A stretch of 64,000 nt of DNA from Parapristionchus giblindavisi (Eukaryota > Nematoda > Chromadorea > Rhabditida > Diplogasteridae), in the NCBI GenBank assembly GCA_943737045.1, contig CALSFV010000662.1:62001-126000 (forward strand), written 5' to 3'. Under the pieces are notes generated by a model. It was not told the DNA's origin. It was given only the letters and a program-made list of their open reading frames with translations, and ran no database searches. This document shows, in pieces, positions 38,538 through 64,000 of the stretch; within the stretch, counting starts at the first letter, position 1, and each line of letters opens with the position of its first letter. Made by a program: the position numbers and the translations under genes.

Positions 38538-39781
38538 TCAATATGTATATACTGCTCTCATTGACTTCAAATGAAAACCATTCGAATTTGATGATAAACA
38601 ACCATATATTCCCTATAATGGAAAGAAGTTATTGATAGAGAATATGAATAAGAAGGAAAAATAGATAGAATATATATATTAGATATTAGATGAGATGAAG
38701 ATGAGAAAAGAAGACAAAAGTGAAATCAAAAAGGTGTTCTATGATAATGAAATGGATAGATATTTATCAACTAGTAAATGAATGATTGTTCAATTGAATA
38801 GTGTAGAATTTTTTCAGAAATCTTTTAAAATGATTATTCTCATGGCAAAGAAAAGAACTTGTTTGTGTTTCGTCGTAAAATGAGAAACTGTTACACCTAT
38901 TTTTTTCAAATGTATTCAGAAAACGAAAAAGATTGACCTTATCAGCAATAGTAGTTGGATCAATATCAAGAGAACTTCTTATTGTATTTGATGATAAATG
39001 TCTTTCTCTAATCTATAATTGAAGAATGATTAAATGACTATTTATATCGAATCCATACATGAATAGTCTTATATGGAGTAATCTCAGCTCCATTCTTATA
39101 CCATATAATAGAAGGTCGAGGATATCCAATTGATTCACAACTTAGTAATAGTTTGAATCCAAGACGAAACTTCTGAGAGAAATGCGAATGTTTTGTTATT
39201 TGAGGACCCTGAAATAATTCGGATAATGAATTATTTACCTATTGTTTTAATTTGAAAAATAAATAGCGAAACTCGAATGCAGAAAATAACAAATTTTCCT
39301 AAATGCATGCAAAACTGCTCAATCAGTTTGACTAATTCTGAAGATGATTTAAGAATCTACAAATGATTGAACCTCTTTTCCTTCAGAAAAATATAGATCA
39401 TCATTGTAGATGAATGAAGAATTGAATAGTGATGAAGATGATGAGATGATTGAGAAAAGAAGAAAGGTCAATGAATGAAATGACATCTGAAGAAGATTCA
39501 TTTGAACTAGAAGAAGAAGACTTAGAAGAGGGAGGGATGAGGTAGAGGGAGAGGGAGAGAAGGGGAGAGGGAGAGGGAGAGAAGGGTAGAGGGAGAGGGA
39601 GAGAAGGGTAGAGGGAGAGGGAGAGAAGGGGAGAGGGAGAGGGAGAATTGTAGATAGAAGAGGTTGTAGATTCTTCTACTAATAGTCGTGGAAATGAGAA
39701 AGGGAAGCTGAAGAATGATTTGAATGGAAAGATGAAGAATATTATGAAGAAACAGAAGAAGAATAAGGAAGATAGAGTCAT
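38538..39781 (-). CDS. secreted or membrane-anchored Ig-domain protein (zig-like)
   Basis: The first exon from 39781 encodes a strong hydrophobic leader (MTLSSLFFFCFFIIFFIFPF). One immunoglobulin domain is clear across three exons. GPQITKHSHFSQKFRLGFKL with LLLSCESIGYPRPSIIWYKN and GAEITPYKTIH lies at 39208 to about 39055. RERHLSSNTIRSSLDIDP with TTIADK lies at about 39012-38940. GIYGCLSSNSNGFHLKSMRA precedes the stop at 38538-38540. The Cys, the Trp of IIWYKNG and the Y-x-C are all present, as in I-set domains. It resembles the small nematode ZIG proteins. The part between the leader and the Ig domain is unresolved because a CT-rich minisatellite (39535-39645) lies there and may be exon or intron. 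Confidence 0.7.
39535..39645 (-). repeat. CT-rich minisatellite with a unit of about 22 bp
   Basis: On the plus strand the unit is close to GAGGGAGAGGGAGAGAAGGG plus TA or GA, repeated about five times. On the gene's strand it is pyrimidine and would translate as a Ser-Leu-Pro run without stops. Confidence 0.85.
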
Positions 39782-40752
39782 TTATATGTAAATATGAATG
39801 AATGAAGAGGAAGAGGAATGGATAGATAGAGAAGAAGAAGGAATAGAAAGTATTTAGATGTTGAAGAAGGGTTAGATTACTTCATGTAATACAATTGTAG
39901 ACTAAGAAGAAGAAGAAGAAAGGGCTTAAGTATGAGTTGAAGCTAATCCATGTATAGATTGTTAACATGAAATATAAGAGAAAGTAAGAATACATTGATA
40001 TGATCTCTCGTGGGAATAGAAGCAATGAATATGTCAACACTATCATCTATACAATACCCTTGAGACCATACTCAACATATATCTATTCCCTCATAATTCT
40101 CCCATCATTTCACTTCTTTTCATACTTCTTTTTCATATTTTTTTAATTTAAAAAATATAAATGGTAAGTCATAATAAAAAGGCGTTTAAAATACTTGAGA
40201 GAGAGAATGATTAAATATTGATAGACTATCCAGTGACTTCATATGAATTGGTGTCAATACTTGGATATAAATATTATGAATTGAATTATATTTATTACTT
40301 TGGATACATTTAATTAGATTGTTATTCTGTACAATCAATCCACTATTCTTTCATTCTTTTCTTCTATTCAATATATTTATTCTTTATTCTATCATCTCTT
40401 CTACTATTCAAACTTAGAATAGAATGTAAATTGAACTCTTCATTCTTCAATTCAGTCCTTGATTTCATTTGCCAATCTCTCCCTCTCCCCTTCCTCCTCT
40501 CCCTCTCCTTCCTCTTCCTCTTCATCTTTCTATTCTCTTCATTCACTATCTAACATGGTTCGCTTCAATTCGCTTGAACATTCTCAATCTCTCTCATTTT
40601 CTTACTTCATCTCCACTCTTTAACTCCTCTTCATCATCTTCTTCTTCTTCTTCTTCTTCATCTCCTTAATCATCTCCTTCTTCTTCTTCTTCTTCTTCCT
40701 ATCATTTCATTTCTTCATATTTCATTCATTCATTTCAATTACAGTATCAAAT
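39782..40752. other. divergent intergenic region, about 970 bp
   Basis: It holds the upstream regions of the Ig gene (minus) and the gene at 40753 (plus). A CT-rich tract at about 40477-40523 and (TTC)n runs at about 40630-40700 are pyrimidine on the strand of the plus gene. No coding frame is supported. Confidence 0.5.
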
Positions 40753-43710
40753 GGGTAATTCTCCTTCATTCTTTAATCATCTTCATAGGAGGGTAATTCA
40801 TTCATTCATTCTCTCATTTATCTAATCATATTCTTTATTCAGTCAACGAAAGATGATTATCGAATGACAAAATTGTCTTCGTCATCAGAAGAAAGTCTTA
40901 TTCATGATGAAGTCTGTTCTATTATTATTTTTATTTCTTCATTTGTTTAGTTTCATATTCTAGGATAATAATTATCGATTGGCAAAACTTCTTAAACTTC
41001 TTCGAAAACGACCAACTCCAAGAACAATAATAAGAGAATTATTGAGAAAGAATAAAGGAAATAATAAATATGGAAAGATAATTAATGATGAACTAACTAG
41101 TAAGATTATTTATCATCAAATATATTCAGATATGTTTGATATGTGAGATCATGCACTAGAAACGTGATAAATTTGAAAAAATAATAAACTTCAAATTTAT
41201 GTGATTAATATCTTTTTGATGTTGGATTATTATGACGAAATTTTTTTGAGAAATGACAAGAAACTGATGCAATGTTATTTTCTTTAAAAAATACTCCCGG
41301 AAAAAGCAAGCGGGTGTTCGTTTTGTCCTCTTAGAATACTGTCGAAAGGAAAATATCTCGGATCACTGACTAGCTAGAGACTGTCCGTTCGTATTACAGT
41401 AAGAGACTTCAAATTTCGTTTATAAGCTATTTCGCTGTTTTTTTACACCGAAAAAAAGCTGCCTATTCAGGGAAACAAGATATTTGTTTCATCATACAGC
41501 GCCGCCATCCTTTTGCTTTTTACGAGCCTTTTTTTCAGAAAAAACGAATACCACATTACTCTAAAATGGCACAGATATCATCCATATGATAATATCGAAT
41601 AACGTCACTTGAATACAGTATCATTGACCTCTTTTAACTAGTTATCCTAGATTGACTGGTTGTAAAAATATATCACTTATGGGTTGTGTAATGGCCTTTA
41701 AAAATAGCGGAAAACCGAAATCGGCGACTTTCCACTAGAGATCCGCAGTTGGAGCCGTCATTCCGCGTATCAATATAATGTCAGTATACAACAGGACAAG
41801 TCAGTATAGACTGGTTTATCAGAGATTGGGAGGGTCTTATATAGTCGTCTTTGTGCTGCAGTCACAAAGGAATCTCCATAGGCAAATGTGACGTCGTCAT
41901 CCAGTCATCATTCCTATCGCTCTAGTCGCACTAGAGCGGTCGATCCACAACATAGAGCGGTCGCTCCACAACATCCGCATTCGTGCAATTGCACGACCGG
42001 TCGACCAATGTTTGACTTTAAAATGATAAAAAGACATTCTGCGCGATTTTGACTCTTAATTTCGTGCAAAGTCGCAGTGGCCATAAGAAAAAATCCACCG
42101 CTCGAAGAGTGAAAATGAATGAGAATGAGTCGACTTCTCAAATTTGCACGCAATTCTTTTTAATTATCAAATTAAAATCGTGCGCAGGATTTCTCATACA
42201 TCTATTAGTGAGAAATAATTTTTGCCCGACTGCACGATTGCGGATCTCCACTTTCTACACGTTAAAAAAAGTACCCGAAAAGTCGAAAATGGAAACACGA
42301 AATTTGAATTCTCGCGCGTGCAAAGAGGTGCGGGAATTCAAATTCCGACTTTCCGTCATCGATGTTTAACATTTTAAATGGAAATTCAACTTCCCGCTCA
42401 CTAAAAAATGCAATCCGCAGAAATTCGTTGTAGGAAAGTCGGAATTTTAATTCCCGCGCCTAAAATAAAATATTGTATAATAAAATATTGTATGATAAAA
42501 TATTGTACAATCTTATCTCTCGTTTGCAGTGATGTGAATATAGAATAGGAATAATAATAACGTATATTTTATCTGATCTCAAAATAATCAATAATGAATT
42601 TAAGTTCGTGAGATGAGAAGAGATGTAGTACATAGATTGGAATCAATAATTGATGGAGAAGATATAAGAAATGAAGATATGAGTAGATTAGTATTCCAAT
42701 TATTGGCTATTGGAAAGAATACTTTCACTCTCAAAGAAATATCCATATTTGTTATGGTAAGTTAGAAGAGATTGAAAAGTTAAATTAAGTTGTCTCAATT
42801 GCAGCATACTGAACGAAAACTGGAAGAAAGTGTGAAAAAGTTAGATAAATCAAAGGTTTGAATAATATAGAGAAGATTTCATGGAGATATTGTATTAAAG
42901 GGAATAGAAGAAGAAATTGGAGATGAAATATTAGAAGATTGTAATCAATATTATTATATCTTATCTAGAATGGAAAAAGCAACTAATGAAGATAATGTAT
43001 ATTTTCCATCTGGAAATAATATTATTGATTATATATTTGGACTTAATCTGTGAGTTTTCATTTCCATTAGATCAATCTCATAGTATATATTTAGTGTTTT
43101 ATCTATAAAAGTTCATTTAATACGAAATTATCTCCTTATAAAGATGTCAATTTTACAATTGAGAGCTGTGGTGAAGTGTAATGCGAAGAAGAGAGAAGTA
43201 AGTTCAGAGATCAAAGATCAAAGATCAAAGATCAAAGATTCATTGTTAAGGTGGATGAATACAAAGAACATGTGAAAGATTGTCTTGAATCATATTCATT
43301 GAATACAATAGATATTCCACCATATCATCCCCTTCGAAGTCTTCCATTGATATTATTGATTGATGGAGCATTAAATGAAAGAAATATTGAGAAATTTCTT
43401 GTTAAAAGAGCAAAGGAGGTCAGTACAATTTAAGACTTATCCATGTATTGTGGGAAGTGGACTAGAATCATAGAGGTAGATGGAGGGAGAGGTAGAAGTC
43501 AAGAGGTAGAGGGAGAGAATGAGAGATAAAGATAGAAGTAGAGATAGAGAAGTCTTAGATATCATTGATAAATGAGTTCATTTTCAGTTGAGATTCACAG
43601 ATCGATCTCGATATTCTAAAGGGCGTACTCAATTAGAAGGAAAAGATGCATATATGAGAGATATATTAGATGATACATGGTATACTTATAAATATCCATT
43701 CATTCTATAG
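40753..43710 (+). CDS. unrecognised protein, possibly N-myristoylated
   Basis: Exon 1 encodes MGNSPSFFNHLHRR. Gly2 and Ser6 fit an N-myristoylation signal. Further exons are STKDDYRMTKLSSSSEESL, NNYRLAKLLKLLRKRPTPRT (about 40970-41100), a long intron (41104 to about 42608), MRRDVVHRLESIIDGEDIRN, FQLLAIGKNTFTLKEISIF, HTERKLEESVKKLDKSK, EEEIGDEILEDCNQYYYILS, DEYKEHVKDCLESYSLNTID, LRSLPLILLIDGALNERNIE and KGRTQLEGKDAYMRDILDDT. The stop is at 43708-43710. Splicing around 43090-43210 is uncertain. The protein is charged and mainly helical. No family is recognised; membrane attachment is an inference from the N-terminus. Confidence 0.55.
41740..42480. repeat. cluster of short inverted and direct repeats, probable MITE remnants
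   Basis: This lies in the long intron of the gene at 40753 and is GC-richer than its surroundings. CGCTCTAGTCGCACTAGAGCG is a hairpin at about 41919-41939. AGAGCGGTCG(A/C)TCCACAACAT occurs twice in direct order (about 41933-41974). GTGCAATTGCAC is a perfect palindrome near 41984. GGGAATTCAAATTCCGACTT (about 42333) is mirrored by GGAAAGTCGGAATTTTAATT (about 42434). ATAAAATATTGTA repeats three times before 42515. No protein is encoded. Confidence 0.7.
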
Positions 43711-44484
43711 ATATCATTCATTGTATTGATAAACAATATTATCATACTTATCTTATCTATTACATTATCAATCAACACTTAATATTCACACTATTCATTC
43801 CCTCGATAGATAAGCATACAGACATCGATCATCTACCGTATTCTATTCATCTATCGTATACCAATCATTTACCGTAACCAATCATTTACCGTATACTAAT
43901 GATCTACAGTATACCATTAGATATGATATACTGTATGTTCTGATAGTCTGTTTCACTCTGTATGACCTCTATCAATTCATTAGATGCAATGAACAGCCGT
44001 ATCCTTCTCTATCATTTCTCTTCTCTTAATCTCTTCTATTCTTTCTTCTCTCTCATTCTATTACTCACCTCTCATAGCAGACGCATCTGTTGCAGAAAAA
44101 AAGATAGAAGAAGATGGTCCTCCCCATAAATCGACCCCTTACACACCAGTCTTCTCCCTCTCTCCCTCTCCCTCTCCTTCTCTCCCTCTCCCTCTCTCCC
44201 TCTCTCTCTCCCTCTCTACCTCTCCCTCTCCCTCTCCCTCTCCCTCTCCCTCTCGTTCTTCATTCTTCATACTTTCCCTATGGTCGTCAATCTGACCCAT
44301 ACCATTCTCTATCTTATCGTATTGGTCTACATCTAATCATCTCTTCATTCATTCATTCATTCATTCATTCATTCATATATTCTATTCTCTTCATATTCAT
44401 ATCATATTCTCTTTTGTATTACCCTTTACAGTATTTTCACCTTAACCCTCAATTCATCATTTTCTTCTATTACAGAGGTCTCAG
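43711..44484. repeat. intergenic region upstream of laminin, with CT-rich tract
   Basis: TACCGTA- and CTACAGTA-type words cluster at about 43840-43935. A CT-rich tract occupies about 44148-44255, pyrimidine on the laminin strand, and an (ATTC)n run follows at about 44346-44372. Translation through it gives only Ser-Leu-Pro runs. The laminin start follows after TTACAGAGGTCTCAG, where TTACAG could be a trans-splice acceptor. Confidence 0.6.
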
Positions 44485-60780
<16,296 letters not shown>

Positions 60781-60891
60781 TTCATTCATCCTTTCTATAT
60801 TATCACATAGCTCATACGATCTGTTGCAATTGTTCTATGTTTTCTATTGCATTTTTATATTGTTGACGTTAGCTTTATCATAATTGGCTTT

Positions 60892-60897
60892 AATAAA
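60892..60897 (+). other. poly(A) signal AATAAA of the laminin gene
   Basis: AATAAA lies about 110 bp after the laminin stop codon, a usual distance. The sequence from here to 61313 is AT-rich intergenic DNA with no supported gene. Confidence 0.75.
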
Positions 60898-61313
60898 GAC
60901 CCTATGAGCAGACCCACTGTCAACATAATGTACGAAAAATTCAAAGAATATAAATTTAATTAGTTTATAAACTATCCTACTCTATGTTTTTAAATGTGAA
61001 ATGCATAATCGGTGTGATAACACTCCGGTATTAGATTTTCATGAGAATGAAATTTTGTAACATAAAAAATAAAGAAAAAGGAAAATCAAGGTTTGTAGAG
61101 TAACATTAGAAAATCAAAGCTTGAAATAAGTTAGTTCACGATACGTCTAACTACCGTGCTTCTTGAATTTTCTTCAACGCTGAAACTTCAGATTCATTTT
61201 AAATGTATCGCGATCTAATTAGATATATATCTAATCGCAGTTGTGAATCTGTCCAAATCATGTTTATCATTGTTATTATTCATTGATATGTACAGTTATT
61301 GGATTCAGCTTGG

Positions 61314-63004
61314 ATGGTTCATCGTGGTTTTAAACGAGAAGATCCAGTAGAAGATTCAAAGAAAATGGCTCCTTTCAATCTTGATGTTAGTTTCTGTTTA
61401 CTCTTAAATATATTACACAACTGAATGATGTTAACTGGATAACTGAATAATATAATGTTCTACGTAAAAAGACAGGATATAGTCTCTTCGAAGTGCATTA
61501 ATTGCTTACTGTTGCTGTACCTTGATTACAGTAATATTGATTCTGATTCATTTGTTGTAGAAGAGAGAAGTAGTTGATACTCTTGAATTCCGTGATGAAG
61601 TATCAAAGAGAATGGGACAACTTCTATTAAGAGGATTCACTATGTTAGACGCTATATGTCCTTGTGGTGTAAGATATAATCAATATATTGATCCTTTTAT
61701 TCACATATACCGTAATCAGGGTATTCTAATGGAAGATCGATCAAGTGGAAGAAGATGCGTTGCGTGTGAACTGAGAGATGAAGAAGAATCAAGTAGTATG
61801 TTTAGAACTATCGTTGTATCGGCCGCTTTAAGAAAAGCACATTTGAAAATTTCGAGAATCACTTTTTTGTCCATTGATTAGTCATAGCTGTAGAAGTTTC
61901 ATCACAATGAATAGATAACAATATACAATTAGTAGTATGAATTCTAAACATCTACTTAATCACATGATATTCAATTACAGACCCCCCTGAACGGGAACCA
62001 TTGATTACGTCAACTACTACTAATACCGTATCCAACCCTATTGATCAATCTCCTTCTATTGCATCTAATGTATATATATTCTTTGTATGTTCTGTTAATG
62101 GACTATCATTAAAGAGTTCATCTACAGTTTATGAAGAAGATCTTCGAGAATATGTATCAAAAGGAATGGGACGAATGTTACTGAAAGGATACACTATGCT
62201 TGATGCAAACTGTACATGTACTGTATGTATCTACTCTATTCTATATTTAATATATTTCATTATTTAGTGTATTCTTATGGCTGATCGTGATGGTAACCGT
62301 ACATGTCTTGCATGTGAATACCGTAAGAGCCATAATACGGTAGTTTCCCAAGATAACTCGAGAAAGAGTGATTATGGGTTTGAAATAAAGGAGATTCCTC
62401 TTAATACTGATCTGCCATCTTCATCTAAATTTTCGGTATGATTTTGTTTTCTCTTAACGATTGAATTTATGTGTTTGAGAATGATGATGTGGAAGAATTG
62501 GAAGATACTGAGTGTGACAAATTTCGTGATGAAGTAACGAAAAGAATGGGGGAACTACTGCTCAAAGGAGTCACTATGCTAGATAGTTACTGTAAATGTG
62601 GAGTAAGCTGATGTATGAATTGCTATATGAAGTATGTGATATTTAAGGCGATTATGATGCAAGAAAGGAATGGAACTAAGAGATGTATTGAATGTGAGAT
62701 AAGAAATGAAGGTTCAACTGAAGTAGTTGCGGAGACTGAAAAGATAGATGTGGAGAATAAGAATGTAGAAAGGAAACAAAAGAGAAAAGTATCATTTCAA
62801 TCTAATCCACCTCATTTTCATTCTCATCCGCATCACAATTTCAAGAAGGTCCATAGTAGTGAATGGAAGACCGTAACTGAAATGACAATACAATCTAAGC
62901 TTGTTTGGTTATCTCATAAACTAGAACAGACTCAAGATTATGATGAGATGTCTAAAATTCTTCTACTAATTGAACATGCTTCTCGAGTTGTTCAAAATCT
63001 TTGA
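61314..63004 (+). CDS. ZNRD2: ZNRD2 (SSSCA1/p27)-type protein with three zinc-ribbon repeats
   Basis: Three copies of one motif are encoded in order, each split by an intron at the same place. Copy 1: RMGQLLLRGFTMLDAICPCG then GILMEDRSSGRRCVACELRD (61610-61790). Copy 2: GMGRMLLKGYTMLDANCTC then CILMADRDGNRTCLACEYR (62163-62330). Copy 3: RMGELLLKGVTMLDSYCKCG then AIMMQERNGTKRCIECEIRN (62543-62710). Each has two Cys pairs for one zinc ion. The C-terminal helix, VWLSHKLEQTQDYDEMSKIL and EHASRVVQNL, matches the ZNRD2 tail. Human ZNRD2 has one ribbon, so this protein is expanded. A His-rich stretch (NPPHFHSHPHHNFKK) precedes the tail. The start at 61314 is the first ATG in frame with the first exon and is uncertain. 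The cellular role of the family is poorly known. Confidence 0.85.
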
Positions 63005-63434
63005 ATGACGTATTTAATTTGTCCACTATCTTGCTATTTTGTTATGCCTATGTTGTGTGATAAAACATTATTTGAGCGATCAGATGTTACAGTCCATTTT
63101 TGATTATTTATAAAATCGATTTTTAATGAAAAAATTGAAACTTGAAATGCATCTACATGTAGACAAAATGTGCTATATACCGTAATAAAAATTCTTATTG
63201 CGTGTAATAAATGTGGGTGTGTGGAAAGTGTATGAAGAAATTCGAACAGCGATTTAAATGCTGGATGTGATGGTGGCGTCAATTTGTTGACTTATTATCT
63301 ATTCTTGTTGTTATTCTTGTTATTTTTGAATGAACATCAGCTTCAGCTTGTCCCGTCATTGAGCCCGTTGAATTACTCTCTATTGTTTTTTTTCAATAAT
63401 AAGATTTTCGAAATACATTTATTTGCTTTCAAGG
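63005..63434. other. intergenic region with poly(A) signal at 63184-63189
   Basis: AATAAA at 63184-63189 is the likely ZNRD2 poly(A) signal. The rest separates it from the Arg/Ser-rich gene. The last bases before 63435, TTTGCTTTCAAGG, could be a trans-splice acceptor. Confidence 0.5.
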
Positions 63435-64000
63435 ATGGTGGATAAAAAGGAAGACCGGAAGTCTCGTTCTGGTTCTTCATCGTCTTCGAGCTCTGGATCA
63501 TCTTCATCTGGATCTCGTTCTTCCTCCTCATCTTCATCGAGGTACGGATCTTATTATTATTAACTCTACATGATAATTCGTAGGGTAGAACAGAATTGAA
63601 TCGCATTCAATTGATCCCAGTTTTTGAAAGATAGTCATCATTTAGAACCCTATCCAAACATTAACGTTTTAAGAAATTACAAAAGGAATCTATATTATTG
63701 TTTCGCATTCGTGCCTAAGTCGAGCATCATTTTTCGTTCATCAGCGACATTTAGCGGTCGCTATTTCAAGGCTTTAACGGCATTTTATTTGTTATATAAA
63801 TGCAAATTCCACTAAATCATTACAAATAACGACCGCTAAATGCCGCTGATGAATGAAAAATGATGAACGACTTCGCACGGTTGCACCACTTAAGCACGAA
63901 TGCGGAACCCTAATCAATATATAGTGAGAGGAATCAATGAATTGCCTTTCCTTGGTTTTATCGTTCGCTCTTTCAGTTCATCACGTTCAGTTTCTCCTAA
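63435..64000 (+). CDS. Arg/Ser-rich protein, 5' end only (possibly RNPS1-like)
   Basis: Exon 1 (63435-63541) encodes MVDKKEDRKSRSGSSSSSSS followed by more Ser/Gly/Arg. After an intron at 63542-63976, exon 2 begins SSRSVSP and runs off the window. Such Ser/Arg starts are typical of splicing factors of the SR and RNPS1 type, nuclear proteins bound to pre-mRNA and exon junctions. No RNA-recognition motif lies inside the window, so the exact family cannot be fixed. The intron contains a palindromic element. Confidence 0.6.
63711..63902. repeat. small palindromic element (MITE-like) in the Arg/Ser gene intron
   Basis: The left arm at 63711-63766 contains TTTTTCGTTCATCAGCGACA and TTTAGCGGTCG. The right arm at 63823-63902 contains the reverse complement, including CGACCGCTAAATGCCGCTGA. 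The right arm has about 14 extra bases (near 63872-63888) not found in the left. The loop is about 56 nt. No open frame is meaningful. Confidence 0.85.

Noticed and set aside
41914..42369. Frames of 79 and 106 codons on opposite strands
   Set aside because: They lie in the repeat cluster inside an intron, overlap each other, and have no domain.

Overview
The window is AT-rich animal nuclear DNA, most likely from a nematode. The genes are dense, occur on both strands, and are cut by many tiny introns, often 40-60 nt. The clearest taxonomic signal is a laminin alpha gene whose whole domain layout follows nematode EPI-1. The introns are also full of short near-palindromic words such as TACTGTAG, CTACAGTA and TACGGTA, which I associate with rhabditid introns. 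Acceptors end in TAG about as often as CAG, so this is not a classic TTTTCAG-only intron set. I cannot name the species.

Layout. 393-9500 (+): a complete phosphatidylinositol 4-kinase III alpha. 10273-11246 (+): a small zinc-finger protein. About 11720-13442 (+): an unrecognised gene. 13978-15970 (-): an MFSD8-like transporter. 17374-26145 (+): a SLAIN-like gene with two very large introns. 26863-33254 (+): a FERM protein of the FRMPD family with a third palindrome-bearing intron. 33344-34147 (-): a Ly6-like membrane protein. 34376-35388 (+): an unrecognised protein. 35437-36815 (-): a C-type lectin. 37126-37933 (-): a single-pass membrane protein. 38538-39781 (-): an Ig-domain protein. 40753-43710 (+): an unrecognised protein with a possible myristoylation signal. 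44485-60780 (+): laminin alpha. 61314-63004 (+): a ZNRD2 homologue with three zinc-ribbon repeats. 63435 to the right edge (+): the 5' end of an Arg/Ser-rich protein.

The genes do not form one pathway. Several are cell-surface or basement-membrane products (laminin, lectin, Ig protein, Ly6-like protein). PI4KA makes PI4P, FRMPD is a cortical scaffold, and the SLAIN-like protein, if correctly identified, acts at microtubule plus ends.

The most unusual content is non-coding. Three long inverted repeats of about 1.4, 2.4 and 2.0 kb lie inside introns of two adjacent genes. Their arms are nearly identical, and two of them carry a tRNA T-arm-like (B-box) word. Pre-mRNA from these introns would fold into long double-stranded RNA. 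Also notable are the triplicated ZNRD2 zinc ribbon, CT-rich tracts that mostly keep their pyrimidine strand on the sense strand near gene 5' ends, and a GC-rich element shared by two laminin introns. All gene models were spliced by eye. Internal exons are well supported where the protein family is known, but first exons and small-gene ends are less certain.
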